Assembly: GCA_013396655.1 (NCBI GenBank)
Contig: WBMV01004806.1
Coordinates: forward strand, 113,081-177,080
Direction of reading: 5' to 3'
Length of the DNA stretch: 64,000 nt
DNA from: Campylorhamphus procurvoides
Lineage: Eukaryota > Chordata > Aves > Passeriformes > Dendrocolaptidae
Shown here: piece after piece, positions 26,312-39,400 of the stretch
How the letters are laid out: each line of letters opens with the position of its first letter
How positions within the stretch are numbered: the first letter of the stretch is position 1
Position numbers and translations under genes: made by a program
Notes under the pieces: generated by a model
Told to the model about the DNA's origin: nothing
Databases searched by the model: none
The model's input: the letters and a program-made list of their open reading frames with translations, nothing else

Positions 26312-29300
26312 CTGAAAGAAAAGAAAACAACAGTCAAATCAGTAGCCACAATACATGTCAAGTCAAAGCTTCATTAGCATATTTGGGCAAATGAAAATTT
26401 TATAGGGCTGGAACAAAACCAAAGACACTATCCCATAGTTTAATTCCATCTCTTTTCATCAAAAGAGCCAGACTGGAAGAAGACTCAAATACAGATTTGT
26501 TCATCAGGCAACCAAATCTTTCCAGAATTTCTTTTAGGTAGACTTTCAAAGCAAAGCATTCAGTAATTTCAGCAAGCCACAAAGACATTCATGTCAGCAC
26601 CTGCACATTTTGGGTTAAATGTCCTCAGTTACTACTTTCTGATCAAAATTCTGGACTGAAAGTCTCTGAAACAAGTGGCAACCACCCCTAAGCCTTCTTC
26701 CAGAATATTTTGTCTCAAATTCTTTCCTTCTTTTTTACTGTCTCTAGGAACACTTGACACTGAAATAGGGGCATCTGTCCCTCATGAGCTCACCTGACAA
26801 ATATCTCTAGGAATCCAGAATTTGCTGCTACGTGTACTGCTGTGGAACTCTGATTTCAGGCAGATTTGTGTTTGAGACTAAGCGGAAGCTTCAGAGCTGT
26901 TAATGACTTTCAGCAAAGAATTTGGTATTTCTAAGGAGGAGATGCTCTAACTTAAATTTGGTATTTTCACTACTATGTTTTAAAAAAGGCATTAAGCATG
27001 ATACAGGTCAGGGCTGGTCAATTTTTATCCAAATCTACTAGAAGCTCTAGTGAAATCTGTTCCTGATGGAAGCAGCACATCAGCTCCAGCTCTGGCAAGT
27101 GCTTGGCCCTTCACAGGGACCTGAATCAGCATTCAGTGCCTATTTCTGAAGTGACCAGAGGGGTGAGAATTATGAAACCCTGCAGGAGCAGAGGACACTC
27201 TGAAACCACAAAAATTTAGCCAGTCCACCTAAACCACAGCCTGCCATTTGAATAGCACCAAACGAGTGGATAAAGCTCTCAGAACCAGATCATCTGGGTC
27301 CTATGCCAAACTTATTCACAAACCAGGAAGTCCTAAGCTCTTCCCAGCCTCCAGCTCTGTCTCCCGGCCCCCAAACTCACACAATTCCATGTCTTTATGG
27401 ATCTCATTTTCACAACCTTCTTGCATTTGGGAAAGTGCTTAACCAATCTTAATTAAAGGCACCTATAGGCATCAATAATACCCAACCACCTAAATTGGCA
27501 GCTGTTGTATGGCAGATTGCCCTTTTTTTTTTTTTAAAGGATAGTTTTCCTTTCTTCAAGAGGTATTACATTGCCAATACAAATTCAGTAAGGGGCACTA
27601 GGAAAAACTGGTCTAAACCACCACTGAAGTTGATATGCTGGTGACTAAAGGAATGGGACTCAGAAACAGAAGAGTTAACACAGCAGTCCCACTAAGCTCT
27701 CCCTTCAACCAGCCCCAGTTCAGTCCAGAAAATGGACAACTTGGAACAGACTCCAGTTCTGCTGTCCAGGGCTTGAAGTGTTATTTCTCAATAACCCTGG
27801 AGCACATAAACAGGTCACACGCACTACGAGGCACTATAGGAACGTTTCACGCTTGCAATCCCTATAGAGAATGCAGTTAAATTAAACTCAGCTCCCCAGG
27901 AAAATTATCAGTGTTTCCCACAATACAAGTATGCTTGTTGCTGTTAACTTTATTCCTGAAAAAGGGGCACTTGGATGGCGCTGCTTCTGCAGAGCTCTCA
28001 GGAAATGAACAAAATTCCACTCTGAGCCCCTTTCAGATAACCCCTGAGGTCAGGGTTACTAAGCGACAGAAATATTAGCATGGATTTTGCATGGCATTCC
28101 CCCCCACAGCGGGCAAGAACACTTACGCTGATTTGCACCTGTCTGACAATTTTTATCCCATTTAACGGCAACATCCACACGGCTTTGATTCCAAACTTCA
28201 TCTGCTGCTGTCTAACACTGCAGCAGCTTGTTTTCACGGCAGAGATTAGCTCCAGTTAGCAGAGCTCAGTTACACTGTGTCCAAGAGAAACTGTACTGTG
28301 TCCAGGAGAAAGTGTAATGATTCCGAGGGCTCCCACCACCCCTGCGACTCCAAGGAAATGGAGGAGGGCTAAAGCAAGCCTTACCACATTTCAGAGAACC
28401 AGGGGGGAAGCAAGCCTGGTATTCTCATCTCACTACCTTGAATGTTCCTTCTTTTCACACCAATCAAGCCAGTGAAGCAAATACTCAGAGGATTATTTCT
28501 TTTGTGCTCATGCTTTCAAACACAATTTTGTAATCTCGTCGAGTACCCGCGTCCCCAGTGAGAACTGAGCAGCCAGTTGATTTTGTAACTCACATAGTAA
28601 AAGCTTAACCAGCACTTGGCCAAAAACACCTCCCAGCACAACTGCACTGAGGGGAACGAGGCTGGAGGCTTTCGGGGTCACAGCAAGGATCCAAATCAGT
28701 GATTCCAGTTTGGCTTGCAGGGCCGAATACAGACACAGCAGAGAGGCTTAAGAAAAGTAATGATTAATTTCTCCCCAGGTTTTTGACAATTATTCCCACC
28801 TTGAACTGCTGTTTAGAAGGTCATTAAGCTACTACTAGCCCTTACAATTCTTTAACAGAGACAATGTGGCAATAAATTTCTAAATATATATTTTGTCTGT
28901 AGCAATTCAGAAGTGAAAGGCACTAAGAAAACAGCTACAAAAACATTTTGCATTTTTTCAGCTTTAGATTAAAATAGGATGAATAGAAATACTTTGAAAT
29001 GCAACTAAAGCTTAAGTGAATGTAAATGTAACTATATGCTACATTAAAATGAGTATTAAATAGCCACGTGACTTCTTTGAAAAAAAAAGAAATCACAAGG
29101 GAAATCGAAGACTACAGTTCTCACAGTAAAATTAGCATTTCTTTGCGCAGAGGACTGTCTTCCTGTATTTCATGATATCTTTCACAATTTCACAATGCAC
29201 GCAAAACCAAGGCATTTCAACACTACCTACTTCAAAAGCTACTTCCATGCCCCTCCACCACGTTGTGCTCAAGAGTTAACAGTATCAGGAACTTTACCTT

Positions 29301-31456
29301 CCACCTCAGCTGGCATAAAGACTTTGTTTCACTACACCCATTATGTTAACTGGAAATGCTTTGGTATGTGCAGCCTGAGAGAAGACAGCCATGCCTTAGA
29401 AAGATAAAGCCACTTTTCTAGAAGGAATACAGAGAAAGAACCAGCACGCTGTCAGGGCTTTGAATCCAACATGCTGCTTTTGAGAGTTTTCTTCTGTGTT
29501 TAACAAATACAGAAATGGTGAACTGTCTGGTGAATGGTTTTCTGGACTTGCCATAGCTTGCCAAAACCACCAAGACTCCCAGAAGCTGGATTAGCCCAGA
29601 CCAAGTACAAGCAATGATGTTCCCAGTCCTCACACTGGTGCAGTGGAAGGCTTGCTCCAATATGCCAGCAGGTCACCAAGGGGAAATCCCATGGCTTTCC
29701 CATGTATTCAGTTGCCTCATAATTTCTATCAGTCCCTTTAGGGCTTATTGGGAAGACACGCCATGATTTTCGAAAGACTGGCCTCTCATGAATTGGGCAG
29801 GCCACCCTTCCTGGAAGGGGTATCCAATTTCTAGCAGTCAAGGCAGCAGAGTTTGAAGGATTTCTCAGGTAAGGGCTCAAAGTGCAGGCAAGATGAACAT
29901 TATTAGCGACACAAGCCAGCCTGGAGTCCGTACAAACCCTTGCACAAGCCTGCATTGAGATGCAAACTCTAACCTGACATTTAACATCCTACCAGGACTA
30001 ATTTATAAGGCCAGAGGGGAAAATAGGTAGCCACTGCTGCAAAATGAGCACAAGCAGAAAGTGTTACTCACAGATATGCTATAGAGAGTGTTGAGATCCT
30101 CCACATCCAAATCCAAACCTCACACATAACTGGAGCACAGTTTCATCTAGGTTTAATTTTATTGGCTAAAGAGACACTTAAAGCAAATATATGAGAAAAA
30201 GAACAGTTTTGTTTCTGCCTCATTGTTTTTTACAGTGCCAAGATGATCTGGAAGTGGTGATTCGGTTTCCACACTTTATCTGTCCACTATAAATTCAGAT
30301 ACTTTCTAGGCTACAAAATGAGAAGAAATAGTGAAGGATCAAGATCAGAAGCTGTGTCAGCTTTTAAAAGAACTTTGCTGTAGAAAAACAGAGCCATAAC
30401 TAGAGAAAGTCTGAAAGGGCTTTGTTGCAACTATTAAAAGCAAAGTAATGCCAGTAAACTCCTTGCCCACAAGTTGAGAAAAAGTCAAGCAGAAATAAAA
30501 GTGAAAAATACCAAAACAATTAATGCTGTGAGAAAGAGACGTTATAAAGCTGGTTTCCTGTAGCTTTGTGGTTGATTATCCTGCATCTAAGAGGGCACAG
30601 GCTTTGACCAAAGGCTCTACTTTAAATAAGGGGAGAGAAATATTCTGGCAGAGAACACAGCTGAGCTGGTGCAGCTTTCTCCTTGGAAGGACACTATATC
30701 CTCTTTCTGTCCCTAAATTTCTCAGAAAGTATCAGAACCAAGGCCTTTGTTATTTGTGGCTGAAACTTGTCCACAGGTTCAAAACCTCTTGTGGGAGAGG
30801 GTGGAAAACAACCTACTTGAACATACAAGAAAAGTCAGGCTAAAAACATATTTAAGACTAGAAAGAAAACTGAAGAACAAAGGATTCAATAACGTTTGAC
30901 TAGTCAGTGTATTTTCTGTCTTGACTGAGATCCATGAGAAACAGCCTGACATATCAGCTGTGCTACCCATTATGCACTAAAAGAAAGGGGGGAAAGGGAT
31001 TTGAAGCCCTCAAACAACAGCAACACAAGATGCATGGAAAATCCCATGCTCAAGGCTGCTTGTCAGAGGTGGATCAGCTCTGAAGAGGATGAACATCAGC
31101 ATGGCCAGAAACACCAGCTACACAACAAATCAAGGGGGTCTCAAATTCCAAGGCAGAGAAAAACAGCTGGTGATTCCCTTCAGGAAAAACAGAGCGTGAA
31201 AAAAGCAGTTAAGGGAAAATGCTGAAACATGAGGTACATTCTGAAGGAAGGCCTTCAATGTGCAAAATGGGACAAAATCCTTCCACAGCAGCACTGCACA
31301 CCACACAAACAACTGCTGAAAAAGCTGGTAAGGAGTAAGCAGCACTGCACATTTGGAGAGAACACCCAAAAGATAACCAAATTTTGGAGGAAAACCACAA
31401 AGGACTAATGACACTATTCACTAACCTCAACAGATTACAGTTCCAGTGAGATTACA

Positions 31457-31509
31457 TACCAGGGAAGAACCCATAATAAATAATACCAGGGAAGAACCCT
31501 TAGTAAATA
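31457..31509. repeat. Two-copy 27-base tandem duplication
   Basis: The unit beginning TACCAGGGAAGAACCC occurs twice in a row with a 27-base period and a few mismatches in the second half. It is a small local duplication in NOTCH2 intron 1 with no known function. Confidence 0.85.
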
Positions 31510-34500
31510 ACAGCTAGCTGAAAATAGGAAAAGAGCTTTTTCTTTTTTTCTGATGAACAGATCACCCCACAACCACCACAGAGAGGGGGAAGGAAGCAAA
31601 CTGATAAAAATCCTTACTGTGAAAAAGCAGTAAAGCCTTATACTCTGCTCAGATTTAGAAACTGTTAACATTTGGGAAATTTAAACAAGCTGAGCAGTTT
31701 GCACTTCACAGAGAGCAGGGTAGTAGTTAAGGACAAAGATTGTCTACAGGGCATGGAAATAGTCTGTAAAGTAAAATGCTTTAATCAGATTAAGACATCT
31801 CCAATGTTTCTACACACAAAAGCGTGAAATCAATGGGATAGTACAAGACTCATCAGCTAAGAAGCTAAGCAGAATTCAGAGGAGTATGAAGACAGTCAAC
31901 CAACACTCCATACTTTTTGGGAGAGAAAATGCCAACATCTAAACTGGTTTCCTCCACCGATGTGTCTAGACAAGTGTAAAAAAACTTGAGAATATTTAAG
32001 TGGCTTTCAGAAGAACCAGACTGTAATGAAGAAGAAATTCTGCTAAAGAAGTTCATCAGGTTTTTTTTCAACTGAAGAATGCCAACAGCAAATCTCACTA
32101 TATCAGGCTCTCCCAAACACAAAAAACCTCTATGCCCTGCCATTATCTGTTTCAGAACTCTCCCCCATATAGGAACAGAAAAAACTACTAATTTAAATTT
32201 CCTAATTGAAAAAAAAACCCTTCTATGAACACAGCTGGGGACCATCGGGTAAATTCACAGGTAGAGTTGAAGTCTTTTGTCATCAGGGTCTTAGGCACAG
32301 GAAGTTGCAGGACAACTTTTATATTAGATGCAGCTACAGTTCATGTGACACTGTTGCTGCTGAAATACTACTGATAAAAGCTCATGTTATAATACCATTG
32401 AATTCAGGATGAACTTGTAACACAGTTTGAAAGCAGCCAGTCGCCATATTGTCCATCTCCTTACACAGCTACTGTTCCCTCCCTTTCCCTATTACCAGTT
32501 TGCCAAACAAAGCCAAAACAACTAAAATCCAGAACTGCAACATAAAGCACTTAGTTTCAAAAAAAAAAAAAAAGTTTTCAACTAAAAAATGTAGGGAAGG
32601 CAATTAAAGAGCTGAAGAGGTATTGGTGTTTCCATGGCAATCTGGCAGGCAGGAGTCATGCTCGCCTCTTCTCCAAAGTCTTCCGTCATTCTCCAGCACT
32701 AAATCTTTATTAATTTGAACATTAAGCATGTCTGCCTGTGCAGAAGTGTTATCCCACTCCTCGTGCTGAGCAGCGTTTCCGCAGCCGGCCAGGGTGATGT
32801 CAGAGAAGCGAGATGAAGACTTGCTGCAAGGAACAAACAGCAGACGCCCATGCCATTTTGAGACACAAAGCTCTTTTTTCATCCCCACAGCAGTCTAAAA
32901 AAAGGACATGTGCCCTAGGAACAGACTATTTTCTAAACAGAACAGATGATTATTTCTGCAGATCTCAGATGACCCTGTTTAGGACGATATAAGCACTGTT
33001 TCTTCTAGAAGGGCACTGACAGCCCTTGACTTCTGTAGGCAAGATGATTTCAAAGTCAATTCATAGAAACTAAGAATATATCTCCAAAAGAACTTTTTAA
33101 CACAGATGCTTAGGAAAAGCTCTTTTATCCTCCAACATGGATGACATTTCCCAAACACTCCCAAAGGAGAGGTGGGAATTAATAATTACTGTATCAATTT
33201 CCCACTTAACAGGCATTGCCCATGAGTGGAAACTTAGAGGAAATTATGTTGCATCTGGAGTTACAAATGGTGGCTGCTTGGTTTTGATGTTAAGTCTAGA
33301 AGAAACTGGCTGCCAGAGTCCTGCTACTGCTTTTCCACTTAGTCCTTGTCCTGGGTTCAAAGTCCAGTCACCCCTACCCTCTGATGGCACAGACATCAGT
33401 TGTGAAAACGGGAGAAACTGAAGAGGACCAGAGCCTATTGAAGGGAATCACCCATCTACTGCAACAACAGCAAATAAAAAAAAAAAAAGAAAAGGGAAAG
33501 GAGGAAGCTGACAAAAACTCAACCCAGTCATTATAAGAGATTCGAATGCCAAATGCCACGAAAGGCGAGTCCTCCTTTCCCAAGGATTCAAGTCCTGAGA
33601 ACATCAGCAAGAGGATCTTCATGTATTTCTAATCTGACTAAGTGATGCCCTGCAGAAAGTGAGGTGAATTAGCCAGATTCTCACCGTGCTCCCTTTTGAA
33701 AGTCTAAATCAGCATCTTTGATAAGAACAAATTTGATAGGCGGTAACACCTTCAGAAAATCAAGTCAGACTTGCTCTCCCATAAGCAAATCCATATCAAG
33801 CAGACCGGTGCTGTCAGTGTTATCTGAAGTTCTCTTGAGTTGCACTGCTTGAATACTAAAGACCTCAGACTGCAGTCCATGCCAGCGCAGCACTGATTAA
33901 AGATGCATTGTAACCTGTTGGAAATACGGGCTGGCAGGCAACTGCAGCCTGGTGAAGTAGAACTCTAGAGTTAATAACAGTGGGTAATTAGGGTGGGCTT
34001 AACAGCCAGGATGCCTGCCTGATCAGAAGAGAAGGGAATCTTTCACAGCCAATTATCAGGTGAGTATCCTCACCAAAAGCGCAGGTGTTGCTGCCCCACC
34101 CCAGCTTACTGCACCTTCAACTGCAGCCCTTTGCAAAACTAAACTGGAAAAGCAAGTTACTACACCATGGGGCTTGCATGATGAGGCAGGGCTGAGTAGT
34201 CCAAAGCATAGTGCTTAGTGCATCCAGGAGCCTCCTATTTATTGACCAAGAGGGCTGACATCAGGTACCTGCCCTTTCTTGCACAAGAGCATCAAGCCAG
34301 TTGAATATGCACCTGAAAATACCCTTTCGGTGACTTCATCTTTCCCATTAATTCGAGCCACAGCTCCCGCTCCCAAGAACCAGATGCAGGTCAGTATCTC
34401 CTGAACAACAAGAGTCACTTTCAGCCTGAGAAGAGATTTTACCCACAAAGCCAAAAACTTTGGCAGCATGGGAAGACCTCAACCAGCCCAATAGGTGTCC

Positions 34501-35599
34501 ATACCCAGGCAAGTGACAACAAGTGATGCCACAGCTACTTCTCCTCAGCCCATCAGAGAAGGAACCAGTAGGGCCAGCAATAAGCTGGTAAGCAGCTGGT
34601 ATGAAAGTACAGTTTCAATAAGTGGAGACATCTAGGGTTTTTTTGCCATCTTACTGTACCATGTAAGCCACTTCTAGAAACAACAGCCCTACTGTGCACC
34701 ACACCTCTACCCAAGCAAGAAAACATATTTCTGAATTCATGAGACACCTACCCTTGAAAGACCATTTAATTTTTCAGCCCCTTTTGAGCAAACCTGGCCA
34801 AAACACATTTGGGAAACCCCTTTTCTTAACTCCAACAACCATCTTCTTGCAACTTATTACTAAAACTAAGCAAGTCAGATTTCACAGGGAATTATTGGAA
34901 AAAACCACAACATTTCTCCCAGGAGACAAATAATGACCATTTCAAAGTTAAAACAGATCGATTGATCGACCCAACTGCTCTGTGTCCAAACCGGTAGAAG
35001 TGGTTAAAACTCTGCAGACAACAGTTTCCACTCCTAACCACATCGAACAACAAAACTACCAAAACTATCAGTGTCTTGCCCGCTCATGCCTCAAACAAGT
35101 TCCACTAACACCTTCTCCCATCGCTGCACTGTTCACAAGCCGTCTGAGGAGCAACCCAGTCTTCTCAGGAGTAAAAATAAGGAATGAGGAGTCCCTGCTG
35201 GCCCTCGAGAACCTTAATGTGCCACAAGGCTGCACCAGCTTTACTCCAGCAGCAGACGACGATCCATCAGAACCCACCGATTACGCCTAAGGACCAAATG
35301 CCCCAGCCCAGCGGTGAAACACGCCGAAAACCCCAGGGTGTCAGGGGGGCACAGTGACAAAAAGCGGCACTTTCCCCAGATGTGCACACACGGCTCCACC
35401 GCGCCCCGCAGGAGGAGGGGACGCGGAGATTCCCTCCGTGTGTGCAGGAATGCCCCCAACAAAGGCCGGGAGCGCAGGTATGCGGGGCCACGGGCAGAGC
35501 AGTAAGCGTTGTGCCCGTGTTTCTGGAGGCGCGGCAGAATCAGCAGCACATCCATCACGGCCGGCCGGGCGGGGGGCGGCTCTGCCACCACGCGTGGGT

Positions 35600-35858
35600 C
35601 CCACGGGGGACTGGCATTCCCTTGGGAGCGGCACTCCCACGGGACCCGCATTCCCACGGGGGGACCGGCATTCCCTCGGGAGCGGCATTCCCTTGGGACA
35701 CCGGCATTCCCTCGGGGGTCAGCGGTATCCCTACGGGGGACCGCGGCATCCCCTCATGACCGTGGTATTCCCACGGGGGACCGCGGCACTCCCACGGGGC
35801 ACCGCGGCACTCCCTCAGGACCCACATCCCCTCGGGACCGCGGCGCTCCCACGGGAGC
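35600..35858. repeat. GC-rich minisatellite, 17-21 base units
   Basis: About 12-13 imperfect tandem units whose consensus is approximately CAYTCCCWCGGGGGACCGCGG, varying in length from 17 to 21 bases by loss of G or CG steps; one copy carries an internal insertion. Several units contain CCGCGG. The array keeps several frames open, which explains long apparent reading frames of low-complexity Gly/Pro/Arg/His here; these are not genes. Confidence 0.9.
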
Positions 35859-35863
35859 GCCGG

Positions 35864-35922
35864 GACCCCCGGCCCCCCCTCAGAGCGCCGCGACCCCCGG
35901 CCCGCCCTCAGAGCGCCGGAGC
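35864..35922. repeat. Two-copy 28-base GC-rich tandem repeat
   Basis: Two adjacent copies of a unit beginning GACCCCCGGCCC and ending CAGAGCGCC, 28 bases apart, directly following the 17-21 base minisatellite. It is part of the same unstable GC-rich block. Confidence 0.8.
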
Positions 35923-36039
35923 CCCCACAGGCGGGGGAATGCGGCACGGCGGCGGCCGGGAGAGCGGCCGGTCCGGTCCCCCCCACCCCACAGCCCACCG
36001 CAGCCCCTCGCAGCCCCTCAGTCCGGCACCCCGAGGCAC

Positions 36040-36127
36040 NNNNNNNNNNNNNNNNNNNNNNNNNNNNNNNNNNNNNNNNNNNNNNNNNNNNNNNNNNNNN
36101 NNNNNNNNNNNNNNNNNNNNNNNNNNN
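36040..36127. other. Assembly gap (88 N)
   Basis: Eighty-eight unknown bases. The flanks are unlike each other: CpG-rich DNA to the left, and a G-rich, A-containing minisatellite with little CpG to the right. This suggests sequencing failure in a GC-rich or repetitive stretch, and the true length may differ from 88. It is a prime place for the missing NOTCH2 exon 1. Confidence 0.95.
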
Positions 36128-36139
36128 AGTGTGGGGAAG

Positions 36140-36480
36140 GGGATGATGAGGGGCTGGACCGTGGGCATGGGGTATGATGAGGGGAACAGGGATGGGAAAT
36201 GATGGAGGGCTGGACCGTGAGCGTGGGGAACGATGCAGGCAGTAGGTCGCTGGACCATGGGAATGGGGGCTGAGGGATGATGGGGAGAATGGGGATGGGG
36301 AATGATGGGGACTGGACTGTGGGGATGGGGGATAATGGGATGGAGTGGAGAAGGGGAGGAATGGGGGGCAGTGAGGATGGACCATGGAGATGGCAGATGA
36401 TGGGGGGAAATGATGAAGGTTGATGGGGGGGAGCGAGGATGGGGATGGATGGTGGCAAGGATGGGGGGATGCAGGGCCAG
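36140..36480. repeat. Degenerate G-rich minisatellite
   Basis: Irregular repeats anchored on CTGGACCGTGGGCATGGGG-like segments (starts near 36154, 36210, 36250, 36312 and 36378) separated by ATGATGGGG-type filler. Spacing varies from 40 to 66 bases. The strand is G-rich with many GGG/GGGG runs, so G-quadruplex formation is plausible. It has no coding meaning. Confidence 0.8.
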
Positions 36481-39400
36481 GACAGGAGGACACAGTGTTG
36501 AGCCCCTGCGGGGTGGTAGCAGTGGTGGCAGGTGCTCACAGGGGAGGGCAGCAGGATTCTGCACCTGGCACAGTGCCCTGCCCTCCACTCAGGTATAGAG
36601 TGCAGGCAGCTTCCAGGCAGGAATCCTGGGGCATTCCTGTCCCACTGGGATGGGAAACCCAAAACCAGCCTTGGCCTCCAAGGCTCACCGCAGTGGGCAG
36701 GAGAGCCCCTGGAGCGGGTGGATGTGCTCCCTCCCCCATGGCTCACCCCCACAGTTGCTCCTGCTGCAAAAGCCCGGGAAGAGATCCGGGTTCCCACAGA
36801 AGAGGTCTCAGCAGGACAGCAGCTGGATTCAACCTTGAGATCCCTCCCAGTCCTCAGCCATCATTTAAAGCGTTAAAAATCCTTCTGCCCTGGCTCAGGC
36901 TCCCGAGGACTGAGAGCCCTTTGTGTGCAGTGCTGACATGGCAGGCTGGCCTGTGAAGGCAGGATTGTGCTGGGTTTGGGGGAGAGAGGGGGCAATGAAT
37001 AAACCTCACTGTTTTCCCCCTGTAATTCTCCAGATCCCAGAGTTCCTCCCAAGCGTGGAGCTGGACAGCGAGTGCCCTACCCCCACTGTGATTTTTCCAG
37101 GTATGCCAGTACAACCTTGGTGACAATTCCCCCACTGTCCTGCCCAGCTGCCAGAGTTTCCCACCGCTGCTCCAACAGCTGCTCGTGGGCAGGTGACGGT
37201 GCCTCACAGCCATGACAGCCATGCCATGGCATTGCTCCTGGCACACCATTCTCCCTGCAGCTCCCCACCTGCTGAGGTGCAGGCCAGACCTCAGCATACC
37301 CAGAACTTCCCACATTTTAAATTATGGGTGGTGTCAGCCAGCAGTTTAGTTAAAATGATCAGAAAGCCAAGCTGGGAGTTGAGGAGGGACAGGAGTGTTC
37401 CTACAACAAGAAAGGCTTGGGGAATACTCTCCTGAATGCAAATTCAGGAGGAATTCTGGTATTTCACTGAAAGCTGCCATTTCCATAAGCATTACTTATG
37501 ACCCCTGACCTTGAAGCAGCTCATCCTCTGCTGTGTTTCACTTGGCCTGAGCACAAGGCACTAAGCCCCAGTGCAGGGACAGGATCCAGGGCTGCCCTGC
37601 ACAGCTCTTGGGAGCAGCCACCTCCACCTGACAGATGAGGCTCTTCAGGAGAATCCCGCCTGACACAGAAAAGGTAGCTGTTGCCTCCCACAGGTCTGAG
37701 GAGCCTGCTGATTGCTCTTATCTCTCCACTCTGACTCTGCCCTAGTTGGGAGCACGTGGACTCGGCTGCCAGCGGAGGAGAGCATCCCACCCACGGTTGA
37801 CCAGCGGCCAGCACTGGAACTGGAGAGCTCTGGCAAGGTTTTCTGTAGTGTCCAGCTGGTTTGCACCATGCCTTGCCCTTTTCTGCCCACGGAGCGTGTG
37901 GGACCCAAGCCTCTGCTGCCCAGGGTGGCAAGGGGAGGCAGGCAGGGCTCCTGGAGGAGGGCTGGGTGCGCTCCCGACCTAGAAGCGATGCCAGCTGAGG
38001 GATTAGGAGAGCTGAACAGGCTGCATATCCACGGCATCACTAGTTAAACGGCCGCAGCAATTAGAGAAATCCTGGCACTTTAGCTGACAAAGGCAGGGAG
38101 ATCAGGCACTGTTTGCAGTTCCAGCAGCCTCACCACGTGCTGGGGGCTCTGCAGTGCTCTTCCCAGCTATCCTTGGAGAAGATAAAATGCATTTGATCAT
38201 CCTGAAGTGCTTTTTGGCTGCCTGTACCTGGTCAGCTGGCACTTCTCCTCTGTCCCTCATCTTGGAGGAACTGCTTATTTCAACAGCTCTGCATCGGCTT
38301 GCTCTGAACAAGTTGTGTTTTCTTGCAATAACCTTTCCATGACATTGATGGTGGTTTGGGCATTCGGACCTTAGCTCAGCCCACACCTGATCACCTGCCT
38401 TACATCCCTGTGTTTTACAAACGTTGCTCATTTGTACCTGCCTCTGCTCTGGGGGTCCTTGGGACATACTTGAGTCATATATCCCAGCTTTTTCTTTTGT
38501 GAACAGAAGAGCTGGAACCCCATTAAAATGAGGGCTGAGGGTATTTCATAGTTACAAGACGTCAGCAGCCAAGAGGTTTAAGAAAAGCAGGAGGGAGAGA
38601 GGCTTCCAACAAAATCCTCGGGGCTGGCAGCCTTGTGCTTGTGCCGCAAATAGCTTGTCCTGTGGCTCATCTGCAAACTCTTAACATCCACATGACTTGG
38701 CTTATGCCGTGATTACCTTACCTGCCAGCTAGCCTTGTCTTAAAAAGAAACAGAGAAGTGCAAAGGCATTCCTTCATCAAGCCCTGCAGGAATGCACTGG
38801 ACTCCCCTTTCCCTCTGCTGCTTAATCGCCTGGGGAATTTGTACCCTCTGCCTTCCCCGCCGCTGCCTGCTCTCAGCAGCCCCGGGAGTATTTGAATTGC
38901 AGATGGAGCTGCTTAGCTTTTACCAAAGTTAGTCTGACGTACAGGGTGGCCATGAAGCGCCAAAAATGGCCCTGGCTCTGTGCACGCGGTGGAGCAGGAA
39001 TGCACTGATTTGTGGTCACCCTCCAGGTCACAGCTGGTGCTGCAATGACAGCTGGCACGGTAGTACGGCCATGGTACGCTCAAGGAAGGGGCAGCTGCTC
39101 GCTGCAATCCTTAAGTTGCCTTTTTCGGGTCTGTGGACAGCAACGGTTGCATAAATGGGAATCTGCCACTCCCACTCGTGGTCAGCAGCCTCAGGGGAGC
39201 TGCAGTGGTGATGTGCAGCAGGCCAGCACCCCACTCCTCTCCCATGAAAGCCACCCCTCTTGCTGTGGGATGGCTATGCAGGCACAGCCCCCATCAGCCG
39301 TGGTCCTCATGCAGACAGGGACACAGGATAACGCAACAGAGGCTTCCTCCTATTCCTGCGGGACTGAGAGCCCGGCCTCAGCCCTCAGCCACGCTCTTAC

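Larger units (their letters stand above)
26312..36039 (-). other. NOTCH2: NOTCH2 intron 1 (5' end not resolved)
   Basis: This should be intron 1, separating the signal-peptide exon from exon 2. I found no exon inside it: no minus-strand Met followed by a hydrophobic leucine-rich stretch and a phase-1 donor. From 26.3 to about 35 kb it is AT-rich with the plus strand rich in A and C. From about 35.3 kb it becomes GC- and CpG-rich. Contents noted are a 27-base tandem duplication (31457-31509), homopolymers near 27520, 32560 and 33480, and GC-rich minisatellites (35600-35919). The upper end depends on where exon 1 really is. Confidence 0.6.
35300..36127 (-). promoter_or_regulatory. NOTCH2: GC-rich, CpG-dense region with gap: probable NOTCH2 promoter/exon 1 area
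   Basis: Base composition changes abruptly at about 35.3 kb from AT-rich intron to very GC-rich DNA with frequent CpG, continuing to the run of N at 36040-36127. NOTCH2 promoters in vertebrates are CpG islands, and an exon 1 of about 73 coding bases (signal peptide) plus 5' UTR has to lie upstream of exon 2. Neither is visible, and GC-rich first exons are often lost in bird assemblies. The plus-strand A/C excess typical of the NOTCH2 body also stops here. I infer that the missing exon is in or at the gap. I see no TATA box or other defined element. Confidence 0.4.

Noticed and set aside
29500..29955. A 151-codon minus-strand frame in NOTCH2 intron 1.
   Set aside because: No recognisable domain, no splice context, and a length reachable by chance in a window of this size.
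35460..35557. Minus-strand MDVLLILPRLQ-like start in the CpG-rich block, considered as a signal peptide exon.
   Set aside because: There is no phase-1 GT donor after the hydrophobic part, and the sequence does not resemble Notch signal peptides.
35354..36588. Long reading frames on both strands through the 36-kb gap (up to about 300 codons, rich in Pro/Gly/Ser/His).
   Set aside because: They are products of the GC-rich minisatellites and of N bases translated as unknown residues; composition is repeat-like and changes frame with unit length.
36700..36745. Minus-strand Met followed by about 17 codons and a GCG/GTGAGC donor, considered as NOTCH2 exon 1.
   Set aside because: The peptide is not a hydrophobic signal sequence and the donor would be phase 0, whereas exon 2 requires phase 1.
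37034..37100. A 67-base plus-strand segment flanked by a pyrimidine tract ending CTCCAG and by CCAG/GTATGC, open in frame (PEFLPSVELDSECPTPTVIF).
   Set aside because: It looks like a cassette exon, but the peptide matches no family I know, no partner exons were found, and such sites occur often by chance.
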